Positions 1 through 7,554 of a stretch of 11,109 bases of DNA are shown piece by piece. This DNA comes from Balneolales bacterium. GTDB lineage: Bacteria; Bacteroidota; Rhodothermia; Balneolales; Natronogracilivirgulaceae. The translations under genes and the position numbers were made by a program. The stretch's first letter is position 1. Each line of letters starts with the position of its first letter. The notes under the pieces were generated by a model. That model made no database searches. It had not been told where the DNA came from and saw nothing but the letters and a program-made list of their open reading frames with translations. Location of the stretch: positions 1-11,109 of the forward strand of contig SKIC01000102.1 in the NCBI GenBank assembly GCA_007116685.1, written 5' to 3'.

Positions 1-756
1 ACTATTTCCATGCCGGATAATGAACCTCTTGGTTTCGTTAATATTGGTATTCCCGGCACCACGGTTGGAACAGTGAGTAGGGAAAATGGGCAATTTACCT
101 TAACGCTTTCAAGGGATTTAATGGATGAGGTGATTGTCTTTTCAGCAATTGGATATGGCACAGAGCGCCGAACGGTTAGAGAGTTGTTCCGATCCTCACG
201 GAATGAAATTAGGCTAACATTCCAGACATTTGAGTTGGGTGAGGTGGAAATCAGTGCTAGTAGATTGGAAGTGGAGGAAATTGGTGAGCATGAATACAGA
301 AGGAATTTTTTGACTGCCGGTTTTGAGGATAAATCACCGGGATTTGAATTGGCTATGTTAGTACAGGCACGTCGTTATCCATCCATTGTTCAATATTTGA
401 GATTTTACGTGCATTTTAATCCACAGAGATCCGCAATTTTAAGAGTAAACATCTATGAAAATGATAATGGTGTACCGGGCAGAAATATCACCCAAAGGAA
501 TATGATTTTCCGATCAACCCAACGCAGTGGCTGGGTAAGGTTAAATTTGGAGCCATTCAGAGTGATTGCAGAGGATGACTTTTTTATTTCTCTGGAGTGG
601 ATAGAAAATCTTGAGGCACCGGAAGGCTTATTCAGCATGTACTTTGCCGGTAGCCGAAAAGGCGAAGCACGCTTCTTTACAAGAAAATCCCGCCATGATC
701 AGTGGCAATTGTCAGAGTATGTGAATACGCAGATGGGTGTTGTGGTTGTTAATTGA
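1..756 (+). CDS. Secreted protein with CarbopepD_reg-like N-terminal module, 5'-truncated by window edge
   Basis: The reading frame is open from base 1 and ends at TGA 754-756, giving 251 visible residues. The Met at base 10 is probably internal: the motif around it (NEPLGFVNIGIPGTTVGTV, then ENGQFTL) is the middle of a carboxypeptidase-regulatory-like beta-sandwich, which normally begins with a 'G.V.D' strand that would lie upstream of the window. The module covers about the first 75 residues and ends near LGEVEISA. It is followed by about 170 residues of beta-rich sequence with several aromatic and charged strands and no motif I can name. Proteins of this type in Bacteroidota are usually exported envelope proteins; the signal peptide would lie off the left edge. 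The gene is convergent with the kinase gene, with 5 bases between the two stop codons. The module assignment is fairly secure; the function of the rest is unknown. Confidence 0.75.
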   Translation, partial: TISMPDNEPLGFVNIGIPGTTVGTVSRENGQFTLTLSRDLMDEVIVFSAIGYGTERRTVRELFRSSRNEIRLTFQTFELGEVEISASRLEVEEIGEHEYRRNFLTAGFEDKSPGFELAMLVQARRYPSIVQYLRFYVHFNPQRSAILRVNIYENDNGVPGRNITQRNMIFRSTQRSGWVRLNLEPFRVIAEDDFFISLEWIENLEAPEGLFSMYFAGSRKGEARFFTRKSRHDQWQLSEYVNTQMGVVVVN

Positions 757-761
757 TTGGA

Positions 762-3700
762 TTAATCAACACTTGCACAAGGTAATTCGACAATGAAGCG
801 TGAGCCGGTATCGTGAGATGGGTTATCATCCACCCAAACAGAACCTCCGTGTATTTCTACCATTTGCTTGACGATACCCAAACCCAGACCCGAAGATTGT
901 TCTCCACCTGTCGTTTTGTTGTCCAAAATGCGGGTATTACTAAAAATATTTAGTCGGTCTTTTGGAGGAATTCCCGGTCCGCGATCAGATACGGTGAATC
1001 GTATAAAGACTTTTTCGTTTTCGGTAGTGATGTTCCGAAGTTGGATAAATATCAATTCGTCAGGTGGAGAATATTTAACAGCATTACTGATAATATTATC
1101 AAATATCTCAAATAGGCGTCCCTGGTCACCAAAGAAAGAGCAAACATCATGTAATTCAGTTATGATTTGCTGTCCCTTTTTTGTAGCAAGAATTCTATTG
1201 TGGGCAACAACTTGTGCCACGATTGGTTTCAAATCAAAAAGCGTCTTATTGATCAACAGTTCTGAGCTGTCGTCCATATCAGGATTAATCAGCTCATTTA
1301 TCATATTTAACATTTTTTGGCTGATGCTCTCAATATGGTTAGCCAATTCTTTGATTTCAGAGTTTTCACCGGCTTGTTCCTGGATTAAATCAGAATACCC
1401 TTGAATCACACCTAGTGGATTTCTCATGTCGTGGGCAGCAATACTCAAAAATCGAGATTTGGTTTTATTTGCCTTAATCAAATCTTCGTTTTGCTTTAAA
1501 ATTTCCTGTGTTCTTTGCTCTACCAGGTTTTCCAGATGTTGATTTCTTTTTCGTAGCCTTTTGGTTTGATAACTATATCCCCCATATATCAATCCCAATA
1601 TTAGCGCAAAATAGATTGAGAAGGCAATATTACTACGTAGAAAAGGAGTGGGCACTACAAATTCAAGACTAGCAGATTGGGTAACATTATTGAAAATATC
1701 TCTGGCTTGTACTTCTAATTCATAAGTACCACTCGATAAGTTTGTAAAAGTGGCCATTGGGATATTTCTCCAATCGGTCCAAGTATCAGAAAAGCCTGTT
1801 AATCGATATCTGTACGTAACACTTTCCTCAAAGGTAAAGGTAGGTAAAGCGAATCGAATTTGAACTTCCTGATTATGAAATGGCACGTTAACCATTCTTC
1901 CACTTGGCGTGTTTTGTATGGAGAGATATCGTTGCTGGGCTGGTAGGCTGATGGATTTAAATATTACATCGGGTAAAGTACTGTGGGCCGAGTACCAGGA
2001 TGGAACTCGGAAAACGCCGCCGGATGTAGCTATGTACCAGTATTCTCGAATATTTATCACATCACGAAAATCATAAGGAATAGAGCGGATAACACCGGAG
2101 GCATCGGTCATTCCTTCTCCGCTAATAAGTACTCGTTTTTTATCCGCTAAAAGCCAAATAGCATTACCAATATTTTTAATTAATGGATAAGGCTCTCTGA
2201 CAGTAAGCATTCTGCCATCCTTAATGGAGACAAAAGTATTTTCGGAATTTTGAAAAGTGAATAAATCATTACGAGAACTAAAAAGTAGACTATGTGTTCC
2301 CTGGAAAACATAATTATGCTCAATGATATCCAAGCCGTTTTCTACATCAAATTCAGCGAATTCCACTTGAGAGAAATCTCCATCTTCAGGCACTTTATAG
2401 CGAAATAGTCCTTGCAAGGGTGTTCCAAGCCAAACATTGCCTTCATTATCTTCAGCAATAGTTCTAATAATTGCGCGCAAATTGGGTACACTTTCTATCT
2501 CCCTTATTCTGCTATTGTTTATTTCAATCATCGTGTAACCATTAAACATCCCAACATGGAATGTATTTGGTAGAATAGTTGAGGGTTCTATTATCATAGT
2601 AGAGAAAGACCAAGACATACGGTCAATAAGCGTTTTGTCTTTTAATAGCATTACACCACGGTTTCCTCCGGCAGCAACGATATAATCATCATGACTAATC
2701 AATTTCCAGATCTGAGATTGCGTGCCTTCAACAATTGAGAATTCAGAGCCACCAACTTCTTTATAAAATATCCCGTTATTTGTACCGACATAGATTACTT
2801 GATTGTGTAGGATAATGCTATTTGTATTACTATTTAAGCCGGAATGGTCATTAAATACCCTAATTGGAAGTGAAAAAGTAGCTTTTGTGATTCCTCTAGA
2901 AGACGTTAGCCAAAGATTATTCTCATTGCTAAACATGGCAGCTTCAACGGTAGCACCCGGCAAGTGTTTGGTTTGCTCGAATGTATATAAATGTCTACCC
3001 GATTCAGTTAGAATAAACTGTCCTTCTCCACGTGTTGGCATAAAAAGAATGCGATCTCCATAAAACTCTCTGAATTGTTCGCTATTCGTAAAACTGTAAT
3101 GGAAACGCGGGGTGAAATCAGAATTAAACAATTCATTTTCCCAAGGGAGGATATTCCCCCTTAGACCACCCTGAGTGAAATATAGATCGCCCTCTAATGT
3201 TAAAATCAAAAACTCATCGGACTTAAAAGGGCGGATATTATAAATAGTTCTCTCTGCTTCAATTTCTGTTAGCGCTCTTTCTCTCACAAAAATTGGTTGT
3301 CTATTAATAAAGCGATAAACATTCTCTGAATCCATGAAATAGAGAGAATTACCAATCACAGTACTGTTTAAAATTACATTTTCGTGTTCATATACTCCTA
3401 AGCCGAGAACAGGATGGTAGGAATACAAAAAGTTTTGAGTGATAAAGTAGACATTTCTACCAATGGTTTGGGTGTTATAAACCCATGTTGGGCTATGTGA
3501 GTCGGCTAATGTATCACTCAGGGATACATAAGAAACTTTACCATCGGATGATCTGTGCAGGTGGCCGAAGCTGTTTGCTGTTCCTACATATATTTTCCCA
3601 TTACGATCAGCTCGTAAACTTCGGGCTTGTCTACCGGGCACCGTAATAAAATCCCATTCAAAACCATCATATATCAATACGCCATGGTCGTTTGCCACAT

Positions 3701-3878
3701 ATATTAAATTCAGTGAATCCTGGGCCATATCCCAGTTTCTGGCTGATACCCCGAGTTCTTCGGTATTGTATTGAGTAATTACAGGTGTTTGCGCTAATGC
3801 ATTTGTTAGGATAAATCCTAATAGCAAAAGAGTAACACTGATGATTCGTCGTATTGCTCCTAATGGAACAGGCACCAT
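762..3878 (-). CDS. Membrane sensor histidine kinase with periplasmic two-component-propeller and Y_Y_Y domains
   Basis: The 1038-residue protein begins with a signal peptide (about 1-29, cleavage after ALA leaving Gln30). A propeller sensor of about 640 residues follows, with recurrent blade motifs such as IYVGTANSFG (97-106), NLWLTSSRGI (321-330), IYVGTNNGIF (362-371), NVWLGTPLQG (481-490) and YIATSGGVFR (615-624). A Y_Y_Y-type domain lies at about 670-742 (YRYRLTGFSDTW), then one membrane helix (about 751-768) and a short coiled coil (about 770-805). The cytoplasmic kinase has a HisKA H-box with phospho-acceptor His816 (AAHDMRNPLG), an N-box with Asn928/Asn932, a G1 box DRGPGI (965-970), Phe979, and a G2 box GLGLG (997-1001). 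All catalytic boxes look intact. It ends right after the ATPase domain, so it has neither the receiver nor the AraC-type regulator found in hybrid one-protein systems. The start is supported by AGGGGG at 3887-3892 (minus strand), 8 bases upstream. The ligand is unknown; a polysaccharide or sugar signal is common for this architecture. Confidence 0.93.
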   Translation of the reverse strand: MVPVPLGAIRRIISVTLLLLGFILTNALAQTPVITQYNTEELGVSARNWDMAQDSLNLIYVANDHGVLIYDGFEWDFITVPGRQARSLRADRNGKIYVGTANSFGHLHRSSDGKVSYVSLSDTLADSHSPTWVYNTQTIGRNVYFITQNFLYSYHPVLGLGVYEHENVILNSTVIGNSLYFMDSENVYRFINRQPIFVRERALTEIEAERTIYNIRPFKSDEFLILTLEGDLYFTQGGLRGNILPWENELFNSDFTPRFHYSFTNSEQFREFYGDRILFMPTRGEGQFILTESGRHLYTFEQTKHLPGATVEAAMFSNENNLWLTSSRGITKATFSLPIRVFNDHSGLNSNTNSIILHNQVIYVGTNNGIFYKEVGGSEFSIVEGTQSQIWKLISHDDYIVAAGGNRGVMLLKDKTLIDRMSWSFSTMIIEPSTILPNTFHVGMFNGYTMIEINNSRIREIESVPNLRAIIRTIAEDNEGNVWLGTPLQGLFRYKVPEDGDFSQVEFAEFDVENGLDIIEHNYVFQGTHSLLFSSRNDLFTFQNSENTFVSIKDGRMLTVREPYPLIKNIGNAIWLLADKKRVLISGEGMTDASGVIRSIPYDFRDVINIREYWYIATSGGVFRVPSWYSAHSTLPDVIFKSISLPAQQRYLSIQNTPSGRMVNVPFHNQEVQIRFALPTFTFEESVTYRYRLTGFSDTWTDWRNIPMATFTNLSSGTYELEVQARDIFNNVTQSASLEFVVPTPFLRSNIAFSIYFALILGLIYGGYSYQTKRLRKRNQHLENLVEQRTQEILKQNEDLIKANKTKSRFLSIAAHDMRNPLGVIQGYSDLIQEQAGENSEIKELANHIESISQKMLNMINELINPDMDDSSELLINKTLFDLKPIVAQVVAHNRILATKKGQQIITELHDVCSFFGDQGRLFEIFDNIISNAVKYSPPDELIFIQLRNITTENEKVFIRFTVSDRGPGIPPKDRLNIFSNTRILDNKTTGGEQSSGLGLGIVKQMVEIHGGSVWVDDNPSHDTGSRFIVELPCASVD

Positions 3879-4071
3879 AACTTTATCCCCCTAAAGCAAA
3901 ATGGTTATCCGTGAGTAAACTCAAAGATGTAATAAAGATTTCAGTTTATCAAATGATGAGAATTTCTTTTTTTTAGAGCAAATAAAAGGAATTTTATAAC
4001 TCTCAATTAGCATTGATTGATAATATCTTACATTAGATTATATATCGAAACCTTTACAAAATTTCTATCTC
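3879..4071. promoter_or_regulatory. Divergent intergenic region between the kinase and sugar dehydrogenase genes
   Basis: These 193 AT-rich bases lie between two divergently transcribed genes, so promoters for both should be here. On the minus strand the kinase has a clear Shine-Dalgarno (AGGGGG, 3887-3892). On the plus strand no Shine-Dalgarno precedes 4072. A possible sigma70-like pair is TTGATA at 4017-4022 and an AT-only stretch near 4039-4046. I found no good match to the Bacteroidetes TAnnTTTG element in an appropriate position. The promoter placement is weak; that the region is regulatory is a reasonable inference from the divergent arrangement. Confidence 0.45.
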
Positions 4072-5205
4072 ATGCCTAAAACAATACTCTCTCCCATTCT
4101 AGTTACGATTGCGGTTTTACTTTTCTCTTGTAAGAGTACCGCCATAGAAAGTTCAGAAATTCATAGTTCTGAGGAACTGGATTTTTCACTAGAAGTTATT
4201 GTTGAAGGACTAGACATACCCTGGGGTTTTGCTTTTTTACCGGATGGCAGGATTTTAATAACCGAAAGAAGAGGGACTTTGCGAGTTTTTGAAAATGGGC
4301 GCTTACATCCTGATGCAATAAATGCAGTCCCTGAAGTTTTTGCTCGAGGTCAAGGTGGTCTTTTGGATATCGTTCTACATCCGGATTATGATGAAAATGG
4401 TTGGATATATATTTCCTATTCCAAGCCGGGTGATGGCGGCGCTCATACTGCTTTAATGAGAGCACAATTAGAAGGTCATTCATTAACTAATCAAGAAGTA
4501 TTATTTGTTGGGAGTCCTAAAACCTCAGCCAGACAGCACTTTGGTAGCCGAATTGCATTTGATGATGATAACTATGTTTATCTATCCATAGGTGATCGGG
4601 GAGATAGAAATCAGGCTCAGAATCCTGAAAACTACCACGGTGTCGTAGTTCGCTTACACGATGATGGTTCAATTCCTGAGGATAATCCATTTATAGGCGT
4701 GGACGGATATCAACCTGAAATTTTCGTATATGGTACCCGAAATATTCAGGGAATGACCATACATCCTGTAACCAGAGAAATTTGGAGCCATGAGCACGGT
4801 CCACGTGGGGGAGATGAGATAAATGTCATCAGAAGCGGCGAAAATTACGGATGGCCAAAAGTAACACATGGTAGAAATTACAGTGGAACTAGCATTACAC
4901 CCGACACTACTTTGCCAGGCATGGCTGACCCTTTGCATCATTGGACACCATCAATAGCTCCCAGTGGAATGGCTTTTGTTACAGGAGATAGATATCCAGG
5001 ATGGGAAGGAAATGTAATGGTTGGCGCACTACGTCAGCAGAAAATTGAACGAGTTATTTTAGATGAATCCCAATCAAGGGTTATTCACAGAGAGAGATTG
5101 GTTCAAAATATGGGTAGAGTTCGGGATGTAAGAATGGGACCGGACGGATATTTATACTATTCTGAAGAATCCGTAGGCAGGATAATTCGTATTGTGCCTT
5201 TATAG
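4072..5205 (+). CDS. PQQ-dependent aldose-type sugar dehydrogenase (GSDH/sorbosone dehydrogenase family), predicted lipoprotein
   Basis: This 377-residue protein belongs to the soluble glucose/sorbosone dehydrogenase beta-propeller family, related to E. coli YliI-type aldose dehydrogenases. The family oxidises aldoses at C1 to lactones in the periplasm using PQQ and passes electrons onward. The N-terminus carries a lipobox, LFSC, with Cys20 as the predicted lipidated residue, so an envelope-anchored protein is expected. Family motifs appear in order: GLDIPWGFAFLPDGR (46-60), GQGGLLDIVLHPDY (93-106), His156 before FGSRIAFD (the expected catalytic base), LSIGDRGDRNQAQNP (171-185), YGTRNIQGM (220-228, Arg223 expected in the active site), HGPRGGDEIN (242-251, cofactor/Ca region), NYGWP (258-262) and PSGMAFVTGD (297-306). 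The length is normal and the key residues are present. The start lacks a Shine-Dalgarno, but the signal sequence begins directly at it. No PQQ biosynthesis gene is in the window. The exact sugar substrate cannot be read from the sequence. Confidence 0.92.
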   Translation: MPKTILSPILVTIAVLLFSCKSTAIESSEIHSSEELDFSLEVIVEGLDIPWGFAFLPDGRILITERRGTLRVFENGRLHPDAINAVPEVFARGQGGLLDIVLHPDYDENGWIYISYSKPGDGGAHTALMRAQLEGHSLTNQEVLFVGSPKTSARQHFGSRIAFDDDNYVYLSIGDRGDRNQAQNPENYHGVVVRLHDDGSIPEDNPFIGVDGYQPEIFVYGTRNIQGMTIHPVTREIWSHEHGPRGGDEINVIRSGENYGWPKVTHGRNYSGTSITPDTTLPGMADPLHHWTPSIAPSGMAFVTGDRYPGWEGNVMVGALRQQKIERVILDESQSRVIHRERLVQNMGRVRDVRMGPDGYLYYSEESVGRIIRIVPL

Positions 5206-5303
5206 TGTCAAAAAATGTTATGAACTGATTATTGATCAATCTCTTGAACTTTATAGGCTTATCGTTTTTTGTCTTAATTTATTTTCGTTTTGAGGTCTAT
5301 TTT

Positions 5304-5401
5304 GTTGAAAAGTGTAAAAAAATGTCTTAGTATTCTAATATTACTATAAGCTTATAGTGTATAAGTTTTAAATGCTCTTTATACTTAAGACGCTTTTCAA
5401 C
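5304..5401 (+). promoter_or_regulatory. Possible structured 5' leader: nested inverted repeats upstream of the four-gene operon
   Basis: GTTGAAAAG at 5304-5312 is perfectly complementary to CTTTTCAAC at 5393-5401. Nested inside, GTCTTAGTAT (5324-5333) pairs with ATACTTAAGAC (5381-5391) with one bulged T. Inside that lies the perfect 16-base palindrome at 5343-5358. Together these could form an RNA with a long two-part stem and a small inner hairpin, ending 16 bases before the ATG at 5418 and just before the ribosome-binding site. It matches no riboswitch class I know. Function is inferred from position and pairing alone. Confidence 0.35.
5343..5365. repeat. Palindrome cluster: three alternating TATAAG/CTTATA half-sites
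   Basis: ACTATAAGCTTATAGT (5343-5358) is a perfect 16-base palindrome. Its right half CTTATA (5351-5356) forms a second palindrome with TATAAG at 5360-5365 across a 3-base spacer. The result is three half-sites in alternating orientation within 23 bases, 53 bases upstream of the start codon at 5418. This could be an operator for a dimeric regulator or simply an AT-rich promoter core (TATAAG and TATAGT both resemble a -10 box). Confidence 0.4.
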
Positions 5402-5404
5402 TTT

Positions 5405-5409
5405 TAAGG
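5405..5409 (+). promoter_or_regulatory. Ribosome-binding site for the first operon gene
   Basis: TAAGG at 5405-5409 lies 8 bases before the ATG at 5418. It is the only recognisable Shine-Dalgarno among the starts of the four genes in this cluster, which supports this start and suggests the downstream genes depend partly on translational coupling or on SD-independent initiation. Confidence 0.5.
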
Positions 5410-5417
5410 TCTCAGAA

Positions 5418-7550
5418 ATGATTGAGATAGTATTCAAAAGAATCAGGGTTTTACTAATTATCCTGTTTTTCCCAACATTGGTTTTTGGACAACAAACCAT
5501 AGAACAGGTTAAACAGGACAGAAATCTAATTTGGTACGAGGTTACTGACCGGCTCCCTGTTAGTGAATTAAGAGATCAAGCTTATCAGCAATTACTTGGT
5601 TCTGTAAAGGGTAGGTATACTCATATTCTTCAGCAAGCAACTGATACCGATAATCCCTCCATTACTAACAGAAGAAATAATCTTGAACTCCAACACCAGT
5701 TCATCGTTGAGGAGGGAAGAAGATCAAGTACTGTACTTGCATTTACTAGAGTTTTAGATGCTGAGGAGTATGTAGTTTCGTACATGACAATGCCATTCAG
5801 AGACAGAGAAAAATATACTTTCGGGGAGGCAAGGGCATCAAATTCGCAAAATGCTGAAACTACAGCCCGTTCCAATCTTATTAATCAATACGTAGTAATG
5901 GTTACCTCTGATCAGGAGTTGCAAACCATGGAAACGACAGATGGAACGGATTTTGAATTTAGCGAAGAATTCAGATCTCGGGCACGTGCGATATCACAGA
6001 TGCAATTGATAGGCGCCAGAACTCTTGGATTCCGCCTGGCCAATGAACATTACACTATAGTTTACATATCAAAAGAAAACGAACAAGCTAGCTTTAACCT
6101 GATCAAAAATCAGGTTTTGTCATTTTTAAACGAGGGTGTTCGCCAAGAAGCATTAGGAAATATATCCCGTGCTTTCAACAACTTTTATCGTGCTTTCCTT
6201 TTTTCTACCAATTATTACCAGTCTATGTACCATGAGTTTCCAAATGGGGAGACAACCGGAAACTTAAGAGAATTTCTGCGCCTAAAAGTTGAGAATTTCA
6301 TGTATACGGTTCCTATTCAGGTTACCCCGGCTTACCAAATTGGTGAACGTAGTATTGAAGTGCCGTTCTCCATAATGAGTAATGGTTCCAGGGTAGATGG
6401 AATTCAGTACACCTATGAAGTCCAGGGGATGCTTGTAGTGGAAAATGTAAGACATGGTCAGGGTAAATTTGAGTTTGTAAACTACTTCCCAACCAACAGA
6501 ATTGAGGTTTTTCCGATAACTATGCGTCTGGACTTATCAGACCAAACCCAAGGCGATGATATGTTGAAATTGCTGGAGGGTATTCATGGAATTACCGTTG
6601 AGCGCAACATAGAAATAGATTTCAGTAATGTTTTGAGACCTACAATCAACGCATACATAGTAGGTGGAGAGGTTTCATTTTCTATACACAGCAGATTGTT
6701 GAATGTGAGATCGGCTCAATGGGATTTTGGTGATGGGGAAGTTGCCTTTGGTTTGAGCCCACGTCACAGATATGCCTATGCTGATGAATTTCGAGTCAGA
6801 GTTATCGTAAATAACGACCCTGAGTTATCAGATGTTAAATTTGTGAATTTGCATACTGGAATGGTTCACAATCGAAGTTCTATGCTGCAGGAAAATCCTG
6901 ATTTAAGTCTGTTATCAGCGAGATTGGCAGAAACACAACCATTAACTCAACCACGGAGTCCTCAACCTGCACCTGCTGAACCGGCTCCGGTAGTCCGTGA
7001 GCAAGAAACAGCAAGCGTAGCTGAAGTTGTTGAGGAAGAACCAGAACTTGATCCAGAGCCCGAACCAGAGCCCGAACCTGAGCCCGAACCCGAACCTGAG
7101 CCAATAGAATCAGAACCTGAGTCGATTGAAGAACCGGAACCAGAGCCAGAAACTCAGATTGAACCAGAAATAACTGAAGAAGAGCCAGAGCCTGAAATCA
7201 TTCCTGAGCCAGAACCTGAGCCGGTAGATGAAGTTGTAACTGAGTCGGAAGATGAGGAAGAGGTTGTAAGAAGAAGAGATATTTATGCTGAATTAGTTGG
7301 ATATACAACCTGGCAAGGATTTGCCAGAAAACTGCAGCATATGAGCAGAGCTGGTGATGTTGAGTTTGGTCGGCAATCAGATTTACTAAACTCTGAAGGT
7401 GCATTAGTGGTAATAGCAGATAATGATAAAGTTCATGATTATTTAGTATTTAGAAGTAACAGGTATTTTAATATTATAACCGGAGAGGAAGTGGTCAATC
7501 TATCAGAAGCTTATTCAGGTAAGCGGATGATATGGATAAAAGCACTATAA
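5418..7550 (+). CDS. Exported multidomain protein: LPP20-like region, PKD-like module, Glu-Pro linker, C-terminal domain
   Basis: The 710-residue protein has a signal peptide (about 1-24, VFG|QQ). Residues about 27-230 resemble the LPP20/FlgP-type fold: a stretch with GEARASNSQNAETTARSNL (136-154), then VVMVTSDQEL (159-168), then a GARTLGF turn and the strand HYTIVYISKE (211-220). A helical piece (about 222-270) and a beta-rich region (about 295-400) follow. Residues about 405-478 form a PKD-like beta-sandwich with the hallmark WDFGDGE (435-441). About 505-615 is a low-complexity Pro/Glu linker with a strict (PE)n core (546-562), resembling the periplasm-spanning linker of TonB. A compact C-terminal domain (about 619-710) ends in MIWIKAL. 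No catalytic motif is visible. It begins a tight four-gene run; the stop is 4 bases before the next ATG. A scaffold or protein/glycan-binding envelope role is inferred. The PKD call is fairly firm, the LPP20 call moderate. Confidence 0.82.
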   Translation: MIEIVFKRIRVLLIILFFPTLVFGQQTIEQVKQDRNLIWYEVTDRLPVSELRDQAYQQLLGSVKGRYTHILQQATDTDNPSITNRRNNLELQHQFIVEEGRRSSTVLAFTRVLDAEEYVVSYMTMPFRDREKYTFGEARASNSQNAETTARSNLINQYVVMVTSDQELQTMETTDGTDFEFSEEFRSRARAISQMQLIGARTLGFRLANEHYTIVYISKENEQASFNLIKNQVLSFLNEGVRQEALGNISRAFNNFYRAFLFSTNYYQSMYHEFPNGETTGNLREFLRLKVENFMYTVPIQVTPAYQIGERSIEVPFSIMSNGSRVDGIQYTYEVQGMLVVENVRHGQGKFEFVNYFPTNRIEVFPITMRLDLSDQTQGDDMLKLLEGIHGITVERNIEIDFSNVLRPTINAYIVGGEVSFSIHSRLLNVRSAQWDFGDGEVAFGLSPRHRYAYADEFRVRVIVNNDPELSDVKFVNLHTGMVHNRSSMLQENPDLSLLSARLAETQPLTQPRSPQPAPAEPAPVVREQETASVAEVVEEEPELDPEPEPEPEPEPEPEPEPIESEPESIEEPEPEPETQIEPEITEEEPEPEIIPEPEPEPVDEVVTESEDEEEVVRRRDIYAELVGYTTWQGFARKLQHMSRAGDVEFGRQSDLLNSEGALVVIADNDKVHDYLVFRSNRYFNIITGEEVVNLSEAYSGKRMIWIKAL
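7053..7103 (+). repeat. Short tandem repeat encoding the (Pro-Glu)n linker core
   Basis: Six-base units of the form GARCCN (mainly GAGCCC, GAACCA, GAACCT) run nearly unbroken here and encode Pro-Glu dipeptides 546-562 of the upstream-most operon protein. A looser version of the same composition continues to about 7230. Six-base slippage would change linker length by two residues without breaking the frame. Codon alternation (CCC/CCA/CCT) makes the array imperfect and therefore less slippage-prone than a pure repeat. Confidence 0.75.
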
Positions 7551-7554
7551 ATTT

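Noticed and set aside
10..12. ATG at base 10 as the true start of the first gene
   Set aside because: The frame is open to base 1 and the Met falls inside the CarbopepD_reg module, whose first strand and a signal peptide would be missing. There is also no room to see a ribosome-binding site.
753..769. TTGATT/AATCAA hairpin between the convergent stop codons as a bidirectional terminator
   Set aside because: The stem has only six AT-rich pairs and is not followed by a T-run on either strand; too weak to call.
868..1404. 178-codon open frame on the plus strand
   Set aside because: It lies wholly antisense to the HisKA/ATPase part of the kinase gene, which has intact conserved motifs; the translation has no recognisable pattern.
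5231..5240. ATTGATCAAT palindrome after the dehydrogenase gene as a terminator or operator
   Set aside because: It is ten bases long and AT-rich, without a following T-tract or a second copy; likely chance.
5265..5270. T-run at the end of the dehydrogenase gene as a rho-independent terminator
   Set aside because: No GC-rich stem precedes it; the preceding bases do not pair convincingly.
5362..5369. TAAGTTTT as a Bacteroidetes -7 promoter element
   Set aside because: It misses the final G of TAnnTTTG and no TTTG -33 element lies at suitable spacing upstream.
7053..7103. CRISPR-like or satellite array
   Set aside because: The units are six bases, uninterrupted by spacers and in frame within a protein gene; they encode a Pro-Glu linker.
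6880..7104. Open frame on the minus strand rich in Val, Arg, Ala and Gln
   Set aside because: It is the antisense image of the Glu-Pro repeat; low complexity alone explains the absence of stops.
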